Shown in pieces: positions 1 through 8,061 of a stretch of 48,582 nucleotides of DNA. The notes under the pieces were generated by a model that was given only the letters and a program-made list of their open reading frames with translations, had not been told where the DNA came from and did not search any database. Within the stretch, counting starts at the first letter, position 1; every line of letters starts with the position of its first letter. The stretch covers positions 1-48,582 of the forward strand of contig NZ_RQYT01000019.1 in NCBI RefSeq assembly GCF_003932785.1. Direction: 5' to 3'. The position numbers were made by a program, and so were the translations under genes. This stretch comes from Arachnia propionica. Its GTDB lineage: Bacteria > Actinomycetota > Actinomycetes > Propionibacteriales > Propionibacteriaceae.

Positions 1-47
1 CTGCAGGCGGGAGCCTGTGGGAGACTAGGACGCTGCCGGACTTATTT

Positions 48-88
48 ATTCGTCCCCCCAAACGTTGTTTGGGGGGACGAATGTTTTT
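48..88 (+). terminator. Strong intrinsic terminator, 16-bp perfect stem
   Basis: Positions 48-63 and 67-82 are perfectly complementary with a 3-nt loop, and a run of five T follows at 84-88. The T run lies on the right, so this ends transcription on the plus strand, from a gene left of the window. The minus-strand side has no T run, so it should not stop the minus-strand genes. Confidence 0.85.
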
Positions 89-99
89 GTGTGGGGTTT

Positions 100-150
100 G
101 TTATGGGTTGTTGGGGTTTCCGGACCGATAAACCCCTAAAATGACATAAC
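100..150. other. Nested inverted repeat downstream of the minus-strand gene
   Basis: GGGGTTT (113-119) pairs with AAACCCC (130-136), and outside it GTTATG (100-105) pairs with CATAAC (145-150). It sits just past the stop of the minus-strand secreted protein, so it may help end that transcript, although no T run follows on either strand. The remaining bases up to 216 show nothing recognisable. Confidence 0.4.
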
Positions 151-216
151 GCGGTGTCTGGGTGGGCAGGAAAGAGAAGGGGCCCGGGCTCGGGCGTGAG
201 CGGCGGGGGAGTGGCC

Positions 217-1077
217 TCATTCGTCGATGGCCGTGTTCACCATGTGGGCCTCCGCCACGACGAGCGTGGCCTGGTCGCTCGTCTCCATCGTGATGACACC
301 CCTGGCGCCGAGGCCCTCCCAGGTGATCGTCCAATGGGTTGTCGCAGTGATGGTGTACTCCCCGTCCTTCTCGTACACGTAACCGCAGTCGGGGGAGGGC
401 TCGTTGTGGACCAGGGCCGGATCCCACGGGGTGCCAGCGCCGCAGCTCACGCTGCCGCCGTCACCCATGTCCCACACCACCCGGTCCACGGTCGCCGTCG
501 CCGTCACGGTGTAGCCACCAGCGGACGCCGATCTGGAGATCGGTCCCAGACTGGCGGGATCGGAACTGTCATTCCACAACCACGTGTTCCAGCCCACATA
601 GGTCAATCCATCGGCATCCTGCTGCCTCGTCGGGGGACTCGTCGCGATCCGCACCGGCTGCAACTGCATCTGTGCCACTGCCGTCCGGGCCAGCTGCCCC
701 GGATCCGGTAGCACGACATCCGCAGCCAACCGCACCACCCGGTACAGCGCCAGCTCGTCCCCGGTGACGCACACCCGGTCATCCGGATGCGAATCCAGTG
801 CCACGGTCGGAACCACGTAGCACTCCTCCCCGTGATGCCACCACATCTGCCCCGACTGACACGGCACCACCGCGCCCTTGTGCGTGCACTCCGTCCGCTC
901 CGACACCACCTTGGAGCCACCACCGCTTCCCGGTGAACCAGGCGCTTGGACAGTAATGACTACACGGCCTTGCTCGTTTGCTGACACGGGGGGCTCGTCT
1001 TCTGCTTGTGCGGGATGCAGAGGAAGGACACTGAGGAGTAGTAGCGCCGTTGCTGTGATCCAAGCCTTAGGTTTCAT
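217..1077 (-). CDS. Secreted PKD-like hypothetical protein
   Basis: The product has a Sec signal peptide (MKPKAW, a hydrophobic stretch, then an AQA cleavage site near residue 25) and about 260 exported residues. The C-terminal half looks like a PKD/Ig-like fold: WDMGDGG, then a YVYEKDGEYTITATTHW stretch that matches the PKD pattern of a DGxYTVT strand. Four or more cysteines in the exported part could form disulfides. I chose the ATG at 1077 because it overlaps the stop of the upstream lipoprotein as ATGA (1074-1077), implying translational coupling; an in-frame ATG at 1086 is possible. No enzyme motif is visible. Its role is unknown, probably at the cell surface together with the lipoprotein. 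Confidence 0.75.
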   Translation of the reverse strand: MKPKAWITATALLLLSVLPLHPAQAEDEPPVSANEQGRVVITVQAPGSPGSGGGSKVVSERTECTHKGAVVPCQSGQMWWHHGEECYVVPTVALDSHPDDRVCVTGDELALYRVVRLAADVVLPDPGQLARTAVAQMQLQPVRIATSPPTRQQDADGLTYVGWNTWLWNDSSDPASLGPISRSASAGGYTVTATATVDRVVWDMGDGGSVSCGAGTPWDPALVHNEPSPDCGYVYEKDGEYTITATTHWTITWEGLGARGVITMETSDQATLVVAEAHMVNTAIDE

Positions 1078-1637
1078 GCGTCGCACCGTTCTGCTACGTC
1101 AGTTGTATAGTGTGCGACCTTCCAAACTTCGTCTTCCTGTGTTACCTTTAGCTGCCAAGCTCGGATCTTAGGGCGGTTGGAATCCAAAATTGATTCGCCG
1201 GTATCGAGATCGACGACATCCGTTCCCGTGACATCCGTGCATGCAGTGACTAGAACTGTTTCTGTGGTGTCCTGTTGAGATCCCTGAATTGCATACGAGA
1301 ATTTGCCGGTTTGAACGATGTTGTTCTTTCGGTCCTCCTCGATGAAAGGAATTTCTTGGTCGGCTACACTGCCAGTTACGATTGCGCGTAGTGGTTCAAT
1401 GTTTTTTGCTGGGTCCGTCTGGATCTCGTTCTTCAGGCGGAAGTAGTCGGCGACGACCGCCTCGGCCGCCTGTTGCTCGGGTGATTTCGTCGGTGTCGGT
1501 TCCTCGCTGGGCCATGCCGTCATCGTCTGTGGTACCTGGGTGACCGTGGCCGACTCCGTGGGCACCCGTGGGACCTCGGGGGTGCTCGGGGCGCACCCCA
1601 GGAGTGTGACGGCCAGCAACACCGAAACCCGCCTCAT
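1074..1637 (-). CDS. Hypothetical lipoprotein
   Basis: The 187-residue product starts MRRVSVLLAVTLLGCAPS, a lipoprotein signal with an LLGC lipobox. A Pro/Thr/Ser-rich linker to about residue 50 follows, then a mixed domain beginning EQQAAEAVVADYF that resembles the NTF2-like folds common in actinobacterial lipoproteins. The start at 1637 is supported by AAGGAG about 6 nt upstream; a longer reading to 1679 lacks a signal. It is the first gene of a two-gene unit with the PKD-like protein. Base use is odd: about 1080-1440 is clearly richer in A+T than its neighbours, which may mean recent acquisition. The 129 bp upstream of the start (1638-1766) hold no gene. Confidence 0.75.
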   Translation of the reverse strand: MRRVSVLLAVTLLGCAPSTPEVPRVPTESATVTQVPQTMTAWPSEEPTPTKSPEQQAAEAVVADYFRLKNEIQTDPAKNIEPLRAIVTGSVADQEIPFIEEDRKNNIVQTGKFSYAIQGSQQDTTETVLVTACTDVTGTDVVDLDTGESILDSNRPKIRAWQLKVTQEDEVWKVAHYTTDVAERCDA

Positions 1638-1766
1638 GACCACTCCTTCGTGATCGTGCTGGAAACACTGCACCCCCACCCCAACACGAAACCCGTGCCG
1701 ACGCCACCCATTCGGCCCAAAGGGTGACAGCTCGCGAAATTACTCGGTGATCCGCCGTGGAGGGGG

Positions 1767-2783
1767 TCAGGGTCGCGGCTGTGTGGGGCGGCTGCGGGGG
1801 AGCGTGATCTCGACGACGCACCCGCCGCCCCGGCTGTTCATGGTGACCCGGCCTGCGTGTGCGGCGACGATGGTGCGGACGATGGGCAGGCCCAGGCCAT
1901 TGCCGGAGTCCGTCCCCGGGGTGCGGGCGCGATCCCCGCGCCAGCCCGCTTGGAACACCCGCGCCAGGTCCTCGTCGCTCACGCCGCCGCACTCGTCGCT
2001 GACCTGCACGTGGACGCTGTCGCCGTCGCTGACGACCTCGACGGTCACGGTGCTGCCCGGATGGGTGTAGGAGATGGCATTGCCCACCACGTTCTGCAGC
2101 GCCCTCGCCAGCAGACCGCCGTCCCCCACCACGTCGGTCGACGGCCCGGTGACGGAGCCGGTGAGAGTGACCTCCTTGGCCAGGGCGAGCGGTTGCAGGT
2201 GCCCGACGAGATCCGAGACGAGGTCCCCGATGGTGACGGTTTCCTGCCCCATGTCGAGGGAGCCGGTGTGCAGTCCGGCCAGCGCGAGCAGGTCGTCGAC
2301 CATCCCGGCCGTCCGCTCCGCCTCGGCCACGATCTGACGGTGGTAGGAGGCGGGCTCGGGGGCGATCCCGTCCTCCAGCGCCTCGGCCATCGCCCTGATA
2401 CCGGCCAGGGGAGTCCTCAGGTCGTGGGACAGCCACGTGATGAGTTCCCGACGGCCCTGCTCGACCTCCCGTTGGCGACGCTCCCGCTCGAGTTCCCGGG
2501 CGGAATCCATGATGACTCGTTGGCTGCGCCACGACACGAGAATCCCCGCGAGCAGTGCCGCGGGCAGCGTCGCCGCCAGCAGGAGCAGGGGGACCCGCAC
2601 CGATTCGATGAGCATGAGACGCACCCCGAACAACAGGCCCACACCGATCGTGATGACGACCGCCACCGGACTGAGCAGCGCCGCCCACCGCACGGAGCGG
2701 CGCGCCACCCCGGAGGTCAGCGCCGCGCACCCAAGGCCGACCCCCAGGGTCACGGCCGCGACGGCCAGGAGCTGCTCAGTCAC
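1767..2783 (-). CDS. Sensor histidine kinase, intramembrane-sensing type
   Basis: This 338-residue kinase phosphorylates the regulator encoded just upstream. The N-terminus has about three hydrophobic helices (3-22, 33-54, 64-83) with very short loops and no extracellular domain, suggesting sensing within the membrane. The dimerisation/phosphoacceptor motif [10 protein letters not shown] places His near residue 120. N-box (NVVGNAISY), G1 (DECGG) and G2 (GNGLGLPIV) motifs follow, so the ATPase domain looks intact. The start is GTG at 2783, overlapping the regulator stop by 8 bp. It is the last gene of the thioredoxin-DipZ-regulator-kinase operon, so the signal may concern extracytoplasmic thiols, metals or envelope stress (inference). 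Confidence 0.9.
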   Translation of the reverse strand: MTEQLLAVAAVTLGVGLGCAALTSGVARRSVRWAALLSPVAVVITIGVGLLFGVRLMLIESVRVPLLLLAATLPAALLAGILVSWRSQRVIMDSARELERERRQREVEQGRRELITWLSHDLRTPLAGIRAMAEALEDGIAPEPASYHRQIVAEAERTAGMVDDLLALAGLHTGSLDMGQETVTIGDLVSDLVGHLQPLALAKEVTLTGSVTGPSTDVVGDGGLLARALQNVVGNAISYTHPGSTVTVEVVSDGDSVHVQVSDECGGVSDEDLARVFQAGWRGDRARTPGTDSGNGLGLPIVRTIVAAHAGRVTMNSRGGGCVVEITLPRSRPTQPRP

Positions 2784-3456
2784 GGTGCGGCTCCCACCGG
2801 TACCCCCGACCCCACACCGTCACCAGGCGCGTGGGGCACTGCGGGTCGGGTTCGATCTTGCTGCGGACCCGGCGGACGTGAACCGTCACCGTGGAGGCGT
2901 CGCCGACGTCCCACCCCCACACGGCCCGCATGAGATCGTCGCGGGAGAACACCTCGTCGGGATGGCTGACCAGATGGGCCAGCAGGTCGAACTCCCGGAA
3001 GGTGAGGTTGAGGGGACGGCCGTCGAGGGTGGCCTTCTGCGCGGTGAGGTCCAGCGTCAGCGGGCCGTCGGCGATGACCTCCCGTCCCGGCGCGGCGGGC
3101 TGCTGACGTCGCAGCACCGCCCCCACCCGCAACACCAGCTCCCGGGGGCTGAAGGGCTTGGCCAGGTAGTCGTCGGCCCCGAGCTCCAGCCCCAGCACCC
3201 GGTCGGCCTCGGAGCTCTTCGCCGTCAGCATGATGACCGGCGCGCCGACCCCGGCGGAACGCAGCCGCCGGAACACCTCGTGCCCGTCGATGCCCGGCAG
3301 CATGAGGTCGAGGATGATGAGGTCGCAGCCCTCGGCCCGGCCGAGAGCCGCCACCCCGTCCCCGACCTCGATGACCTCGTGACCGGCGGCACGCAGGTAG
3401 TCGCTGACCACGCCACGCACCGTCGGGTCGTCATCCACGAGAAGAACGGTCGCCAC
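2776..3456 (-). CDS. OmpR-family response regulator
   Basis: The product has a receiver domain (VLLVDDDP, phosphoacceptor Asp near residue 50 in [12 protein letters not shown], conserved Lys in YLAKPFSP) and a C-terminal winged-helix DNA-binding domain ending [10 protein letters not shown] placed the start at GTG 3456, giving [10 protein letters not shown], which matches the usual OmpR N-terminus and lies 16 bp after the dipZ stop. An ATG at 3492 would extend into dipZ and add 12 unconserved residues. It pairs with the adjacent kinase. The linkage to two disulfide-chemistry genes suggests it controls them, but no operator was identified. Confidence 0.9.
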   Translation of the reverse strand: MATVLLVDDDPTVRGVVSDYLRAAGHEVIEVGDGVAALGRAEGCDLIILDLMLPGIDGHEVFRRLRSAGVGAPVIMLTAKSSEADRVLGLELGADDYLAKPFSPRELVLRVGAVLRRQQPAAPGREVIADGPLTLDLTAQKATLDGRPLNLTFREFDLLAHLVSHPDEVFSRDDLMRAVWGWDVGDASTVTVHVRRVRSKIEPDPQCPTRLVTVWGRGYRWEPHRD

Positions 3457-3472
3457 CCGCTCAGCATAGGCG

Positions 3473-5137
3473 TCATCCGAAGGTGAAGGCATTGGCGCGC
3501 ACGCCCTCGTCGAAGGTCAGCGTGACCGTGGTGCCGCCCGTCACCTCGGGCAGTGACACCAGCCGATACATCCTTGCCCCGTCGATGACCGCGTGGTCAC
3601 CTTGGACGTGCTCCCCGCCGGGGGTGACGCCTCCCTCGACCTCGACCTTCACCCTGCTCCCGGCCGGACCGTCCATGACGAGGTACATCTCCCGTCCCGA
3701 GAACCGGTACCGCAGCTGGGCCCCGTCTCGGGTCGCGGTGATGGACTCGCCGTCGGCCTGCCACGACCCGCCGAGGGTCCAGTGTCCCGAGGCCGAGGGA
3801 TCCCCGGCGACGCCGTAGTCATGATTCCCCTCCACGAGGGTGACGTCGTTTCCTGCCGCACGCAGGGTGCCCAGGTAGGTCTCGGGGGACTGGCCGGGCG
3901 TGTGCTGCATCACCTCGTCGGACACCGTCGCCTTGTCCCCGGACTCGCCGAGCAGGTCACGGATCTGTTGCTCCGCCTCCTCGTAGTCCCCCTCCCCGAA
4001 GTGGACCCAACGGATCCGTCCCTCCTGGTCGATGAGGTACTTCGCCGGCCAGTAGCGGTTGTCGTAGGCCCGCCAGGTCGCGAAGTCGTTGTCCAGTGCG
4101 ACGGGGTACCTGATGCCGGCGTCGACGACGGCCCTCTCGACGTTCTCCTTCACCTTCTCGAAGGCGAACTCGGGCGCGTGCACGCCGACGATCTCGAACC
4201 CGGCGTCGTGATAGCGGTCGTACCAGGCGTTGAGGTAGGGCTGGGTGCGCACACAGTTGACGCAGCTGTAGGTCCAGAAGTCGACGAGCACCACCTTGCC
4301 GCGCAGTTCGGCGAGTGTGAGGGGGTCACTGTTGATCCAGGCGGAGATCCCCGTCAGCTCGGGGGCCGCCGTTGGGTTCGGGATCTCGCCCCGGTCGGTG
4401 GCGGGCATGGCCACCTCCGCCGAGGGAATGAGCCCCTCCTCGAACGCGGCGAGGGAGGGGAAGCGGTCCACGGCCCACGCCTGGAAGTCCTTGTCGAGAC
4501 CCGTGGCCACGAGCACACCCACGACGATGAACAGCCCCGCGATGACCCGCTGGAACCAGCCCCTCGGGTTCGCCGCCCAGCCGAGACGGTTGATGAGTGT
4601 GCGTCCCGCCAGGGAGATGGCCAGCAGTGCCCCCGCCATGCCGACGCAGTAGACGCCGAGGTAGAACAACCCGACGGTGGGGCTGGCGGGAAGGACCGTG
4701 GCGATCACCCAGGCGTAGGTGGGGGAGCAGCTGCTGAACACCGGACCCAGCGCGGCACCCGTGAGGACGGCCCCGAGGGTCTCGCTGCGCTGGCCGCGGG
4801 CCTTGTCCAGCAGCTGGTGGGCATTGTCCAGTTTCAACGCCGTGGACACGCGGGCCCACACCCCGGGGAACAGCATCACCAGACCCAGCAGCACCACCAG
4901 GGTGCCGGAGCCGATGGCCCAGGCCCTGGGGTCGATGTGCAGGAAGGCCGTGCTGACCTTCAGTAGCAGCGTGAACAGCAGCAACGACGCGACGAGGCTG
5001 CCCGCGATGAGGTAGGGGCGACGCCTGGAACCGTGTCCGAGGCTCCCACCCACGATGACCGGGAGGAAGGGCAGGACACAGGGCGCGAGCACCGTGAGGA
5101 CGCCTGCCAGGAGGGAGAGAAGTGCGGTGACGACCAT
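3473..5137 (-). CDS. dipZ: DipZ-type thiol-disulfide protein (CcdA-TlpA fusion)
   Basis: This 554-residue fusion carries electrons across the membrane to extracytoplasmic thiols. Residues about 1-215 form a CcdA/DsbD-like membrane domain with paired cysteines near 20 (LAPCVLPF) and 137 (FSSCSPTY). Residues about 260-400 are a TlpA-like thioredoxin domain with CVNC at 292-295 in the DipZ signature WTYSCVNC. A C-terminal beta-rich module follows, as in mycobacterial DipZ. The start at ATG 5137 lies 4 bp after the stop of the thioredoxin-like lipoprotein and begins directly at the first membrane helix; the longer reading to 5215 adds a shadow stretch. It is likely the electron donor for the upstream lipoprotein. 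Confidence 0.9.
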   Translation of the reverse strand: MVVTALLSLLAGVLTVLAPCVLPFLPVIVGGSLGHGSRRRPYLIAGSLVASLLLFTLLLKVSTAFLHIDPRAWAIGSGTLVVLLGLVMLFPGVWARVSTALKLDNAHQLLDKARGQRSETLGAVLTGAALGPVFSSCSPTYAWVIATVLPASPTVGLFYLGVYCVGMAGALLAISLAGRTLINRLGWAANPRGWFQRVIAGLFIVVGVLVATGLDKDFQAWAVDRFPSLAAFEEGLIPSAEVAMPATDRGEIPNPTAAPELTGISAWINSDPLTLAELRGKVVLVDFWTYSCVNCVRTQPYLNAWYDRYHDAGFEIVGVHAPEFAFEKVKENVERAVVDAGIRYPVALDNDFATWRAYDNRYWPAKYLIDQEGRIRWVHFGEGDYEEAEQQIRDLLGESGDKATVSDEVMQHTPGQSPETYLGTLRAAGNDVTLVEGNHDYGVAGDPSASGHWTLGGSWQADGESITATRDGAQLRYRFSGREMYLVMDGPAGSRVKVEVEGGVTPGGEHVQGDHAVIDGARMYRLVSLPEVTGGTTVTLTFDEGVRANAFTFG

Positions 5138-5141
5138 CGGA

Positions 5142-5666
5142 TCAGCCCTGGAGCTCCTTGAGGAGGGCGTCGGTGGAGGTGCTCGACCACTTGCGGATCT
5201 CCTGCTGCTTGTCATCGACGGCGACGAAGGTGTGCTGCGTCGTCACCTTGTACTGCTGGCGGAGATCGGTGTGGTCGTCGTAGTCGACGCTCACGACCGT
5301 CGTCCCCTCTGGGATCCGGTTCGGATCGGCGGTGAGGTCGCCCACGATGGCCTTGCAGGCGGGGCACCATTTCGCGTTGAAGAACAGCACGACCTTGGAG
5401 TCGGCGAAGCTGCTCCTCGAGGCCTCGTAGTCCTCCCAGGTCACGAAGCGGGCGGGGGCGGCCATCGCGTCACCCGTCATGGCGTCGGACGGGCTCATGT
5501 GATCCCCGGGGGTCATGGCACCCGAGGGGCTCATGGCATCGGAGGGGGCCATGGCGGTCGGGCTCATGCGGTCGGCGGGGGACATCGCCTCGGTCGGGGA
5601 GCCGGCGGAGCAACCCGCGAGGCAGAGCAGAGCGGCAACAGCAACAGGGGCAAGGTATTTCTTCAT
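5142..5666 (-). CDS. Thioredoxin-like lipoprotein with Met-rich linker
   Basis: The 174-residue product has a lipoprotein signal (LCLAGC, lipid Cys near 19). A linker at about 28-69 holds eight methionines spaced every 5-6 residues in repeats such as AMSP and DAMSP, plus one His. The thioredoxin fold follows with WCPAC (Cys 101 and 104). It should be an extracytoplasmic thiol reductase or oxidase held on the membrane, reduced by the DipZ protein encoded next to it. The Met repeats resemble soft-metal (Cu(I)) binding or oxidation-scavenging sequences, which is inference. It is first in the four-gene minus-strand operon. A purine-rich GAGGGGGAAG lies 10-13 nt before the ATG. Confidence 0.85.
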   Translation of the reverse strand: MKKYLAPVAVAALLCLAGCSAGSPTEAMSPADRMSPTAMAPSDAMSPSGAMTPGDHMSPSDAMTGDAMAAPARFVTWEDYEASRSSFADSKVVLFFNAKWCPACKAIVGDLTADPNRIPEGTTVVSVDYDDHTDLRQQYKVTTQHTFVAVDDKQQEIRKWSSTSTDALLKELQG

Positions 5667-5692
5667 GCAGAGCAGTCTTCCCCCTCAACCAT
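5663..5692 (-). CDS. Possible 9-codon leader peptide
   Basis: An ATG at 5692 opens a 9-residue frame, MVEGEDCSA, whose TGA overlaps the ATG of the thioredoxin lipoprotein (ATGA). It covers the lipoprotein ribosome-binding region and contains a Cys codon close to its end. No Shine-Dalgarno sequence was seen for it. It may be chance or a coupled leader peptide. Confidence 0.2.
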   Translation of the reverse strand: MVEGEDCSA

Positions 5693-5776
5693 GACATGTT
5701 CGAGGGAGGAATCCTTACGAGTTTGTGACGTCGCCCCGTCCTGCCCGAGTGATTTCCATCGTCCGTGGTGGTTTGG

Positions 5777-5782
5777 GACAAT
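5777..5782 (+). promoter_or_regulatory. -10 box for a leaderless mRNA
   Basis: GACAAT is followed by 7 nt and then the ATG at 5790. The same GGGACAATGG-type arrangement precedes the kinase gene at 40671. No ribosome-binding site is present, which fits leaderless initiation. Confidence 0.5.
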
Positions 5783-5789
5783 GGCGGAC

Positions 5790-6869
5790 ATGGTTGAACA
5801 GGGGAACTCCTCCGGCCGCGGTGGTGGCCAACGACGCGGCAGGCCAGGTACGGGGGGCCAGGGACCCAAGGGCCGGGACAACCGCAGTCACGGCAGGCCC
5901 GGGCAGCGGAAGCCCGCGCAGGCACGGGACGACCGGGATCCCCAGGGGCGAGGACGGTCCCGGGACCAGCGTCACCGCACCCGGCGTGACCAGGAGCGTC
6001 CCTCCCGGTTCGAGCCGAGGGACGAGGAACGCCGTGTCCCCAGCCCCGGCACGGCCCCAGCCCCTGACGAACCCGACACCCCCAAGGAGTTCGACGCCTC
6101 GCGGCTGCCGATCGGGGTGCGGGCCGAGCTGAAAGGGCTCTCGCAGGGTCTGGCCGACACCGTCGCCGCCCACCTCTACGCCGCGGGATCCCTCCTCGAC
6201 GAGGACCCGGACCTCGCCTACCGCCACGCGGCCGCCGCCAAGCGCCGGGCCGGCCGGATCCCCGTCGTCAGGGAGGCCGCAGCGGAGGCGGCCTACGCCT
6301 CGGGGCGCTACGAGATCGCGCTGAGGGAGTACCGGGCGCTGCGCCGCATGAACGGACGGGACGAACTGCTGCCGGTGATCGCCGACTGCGAACGTGCCGT
6401 CGGCAGACATCGTGAGGCCCTCGACCTGCTGGCGAGCCTCGACCCCCGCACCAAGAACCTGGGGCTGAGGATCGAGTGCCTCCTCGTGGAGGCCGGCATC
6501 CGCAACGACCTCGGGCAGCGGGGCGAGGCCCTGCGGCTGCTGAAGTCCGCGATCTCCCACCGGATCGGTCCTCGTCTCGGGCAGGCCAGGCTGCGGTACG
6601 CCTACGCCGACCTCCTCGTCGCCGACGGACAGTTGGGCGCCGCGCGGGAATGGTTCGACGCCGCCGCCCGGCTGGACCCCGAGGGGGAGTTGGACGCGGT
6701 GGAGCGCGTCGCCGCCCTTGACGGGGTGACGTTGCCGGAGGACTTCGAGCTCGACCCCGAGCCCGAGGAGGATCCCCAGGACGCCATCGAGACCGAGGTC
6801 ATCGAGCTGGTCAGCCCCGAGGAGGAGATCGCGGAGATCCTCGCCGAGATCGACGGGGAGGACCGGTGA
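5790..6869 (+). CDS. TPR-repeat protein with basic N-terminal tail
   Basis: The 359-residue protein has about 90 disordered residues rich in Gly, Arg, Pro and Gln, suggesting nucleic-acid or ribosome contact. Helical repeats follow (about 105-310) of TPR type, for example YASGRYEIALREYRAL. The tail is very acidic (PEPEEDPQD to the end). Homologues sit upstream of the HAD-tlyA-nadK-recN run in many actinobacteria, but I know of no assigned function. I chose ATG 5790 because a GACAAT -10 lies 7 nt upstream; ATG 5781 is the alternative. The stop overlaps the next start (GTGA), so it is translationally coupled to the HAD gene. Confidence 0.85.
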   Translation: MVEQGNSSGRGGGQRRGRPGTGGQGPKGRDNRSHGRPGQRKPAQARDDRDPQGRGRSRDQRHRTRRDQERPSRFEPRDEERRVPSPGTAPAPDEPDTPKEFDASRLPIGVRAELKGLSQGLADTVAAHLYAAGSLLDEDPDLAYRHAAAAKRRAGRIPVVREAAAEAAYASGRYEIALREYRALRRMNGRDELLPVIADCERAVGRHREALDLLASLDPRTKNLGLRIECLLVEAGIRNDLGQRGEALRLLKSAISHRIGPRLGQARLRYAYADLLVADGQLGAAREWFDAAARLDPEGELDAVERVAALDGVTLPEDFELDPEPEEDPQDAIETEVIELVSPEEEIAEILAEIDGEDR

Positions 6870-7855
6870 CCGCCCTCGTCGAGTCCTACGATGCGGCCCT
6901 GTTCGACCTGGACGGTGTCATCTACCTTGGCCCCCACGCGATCGACGGGGTCCCGGAGGCGCTGACGGAGATCCGCGCCCGGGGCGCCCGCCTCGGCTAT
7001 GTGACGAACAACGCGGCCCGCACCCCAGCCCAGGTGGCGGCCCACCTCCGGGAACTCGGGATCGACGCCGAGGCGGGGGACGTCGTGAACTCCACCCAGG
7101 CGACGGTGACGATGCTCCAGGGACGCCTGCCCGCCGGGGCGCGGGTCATCGCGGTCGGTACGGCGGCCCTCGTCGAGCAACTCGCCGAGGGCGGCTTCCA
7201 GCCGGTGTCCTCCCTCGAGGAACAGCCGGTGGCGGTGGTGCAGGGCTATCATCCCCAGCTGCCGTGGCCGCTGCTCGAGACCGGGATCATGGCCATCCAT
7301 CGTGGTGCCCAGTGGTTCGCGACGAACCCGGACCAGACCCGTCCCACCGAACGGGGCATCCTGCCCGGCTGCGGCGCCCAGGTCGATCTCATCGCCTCGT
7401 GCGTCGGGTTCCGCCCCGAGATGGCGGGCAAGCCCTACCGGCCGCTGCTGGACGAGACGGTGCGTCGGCTCGGGGCCACCTCGCCGATCTTCGTCGGGGA
7501 CCGGGTCGACACCGACATCATCGGCGCCGGCAACGTCGGGATGGACTCCCTCTTCGTCTTCACCGGCGCCCACGGCAAGCGGGATCTCCTCGAGGCCCCG
7601 CCGGTGGGGCGCCCCACCCACATCGGCCGGGACATCTCCGCCCTCCTGGCGCCCCCGCGCCCGCTCGAATCCGTCGAGGGGGGATACCGGGTCCGCGGGG
7701 CCCAGGTGCGTCTCGTCGACGGCGCGACGCGCGCCACGCCGGTGCCCCCCGACCTCGAGGGCCAGCTCGACCTGCTCTGGGCGGCGCTCCACGCGGCCTG
7801 GTTCCAGGGCGGCGACGTGTCCGGCCTGCTCGACGACCTCGACCTCGTGCCATGA
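6866..7855 (+). CDS. HAD-IIA sugar-phosphatase-like hydrolase
   Basis: The 329-residue product belongs to the NagD/phosphoglycolate-phosphatase-like HAD-IIA group. Motif I is FDLDGVIYLG, motif II contains YVTNNAA, the Lys motif is AGKPYRPL and motif IV is VGDRVDTDIIGA, so all catalytic parts are present. The C-terminal 70 residues extend beyond the core fold, with a hydrophobic/aromatic end. The start is GTG 6866, overlapping the TPR gene by 4 bp; the stop overlaps the next start by 4 bp. The substrate is not evident. The order matches the M. tuberculosis Rv1692 region (from memory). Confidence 0.9.
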   Translation: MTALVESYDAALFDLDGVIYLGPHAIDGVPEALTEIRARGARLGYVTNNAARTPAQVAAHLRELGIDAEAGDVVNSTQATVTMLQGRLPAGARVIAVGTAALVEQLAEGGFQPVSSLEEQPVAVVQGYHPQLPWPLLETGIMAIHRGAQWFATNPDQTRPTERGILPGCGAQVDLIASCVGFRPEMAGKPYRPLLDETVRRLGATSPIFVGDRVDTDIIGAGNVGMDSLFVFTGAHGKRDLLEAPPVGRPTHIGRDISALLAPPRPLESVEGGYRVRGAQVRLVDGATRATPVPPDLEGQLDLLWAALHAAWFQGGDVSGLLDDLDLVP

Positions 7856-8061
7856 CCGCCCCCACCCCCCGCTCCGCCGCACCCGCCCCGGTGCGTCGCA
7901 TCGAGGAGGTCGCTGAGGCCATGGCCGACCTCGGCGAGGTCTCGACGATGCCGGTGGCCGATGCCCTCGCCCAGCTGCAGGAGGCGCACCGACGACTGCT
8001 CGTGGCGCTCAACCCCGACGCGGTCCAGCCGAGCCTGCCCCGCCTGGACCGGGCGAGGTGA
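7852..8061 (+). CDS. Small conserved protein upstream of tlyA
   Basis: A 69-residue ORF fits exactly between the HAD gene and tlyA, with ATGA overlap at 7852-7855 and GTGA overlap at 8058-8061. The sequence is a Pro/Ala-rich N-terminus followed by two predicted amphipathic helices (VRRIEEVAEAMADLGE and VADALAQLQEAHRRLLVAL). The position and size match the small gene found before tlyA in other actinobacteria (Rv1693-like). No function is known; a partner or stability role for neighbouring products is possible. Confidence 0.8.
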   Translation: MTAPTPRSAAPAPVRRIEEVAEAMADLGEVSTMPVADALAQLQEAHRRLLVALNPDAVQPSLPRLDRAR

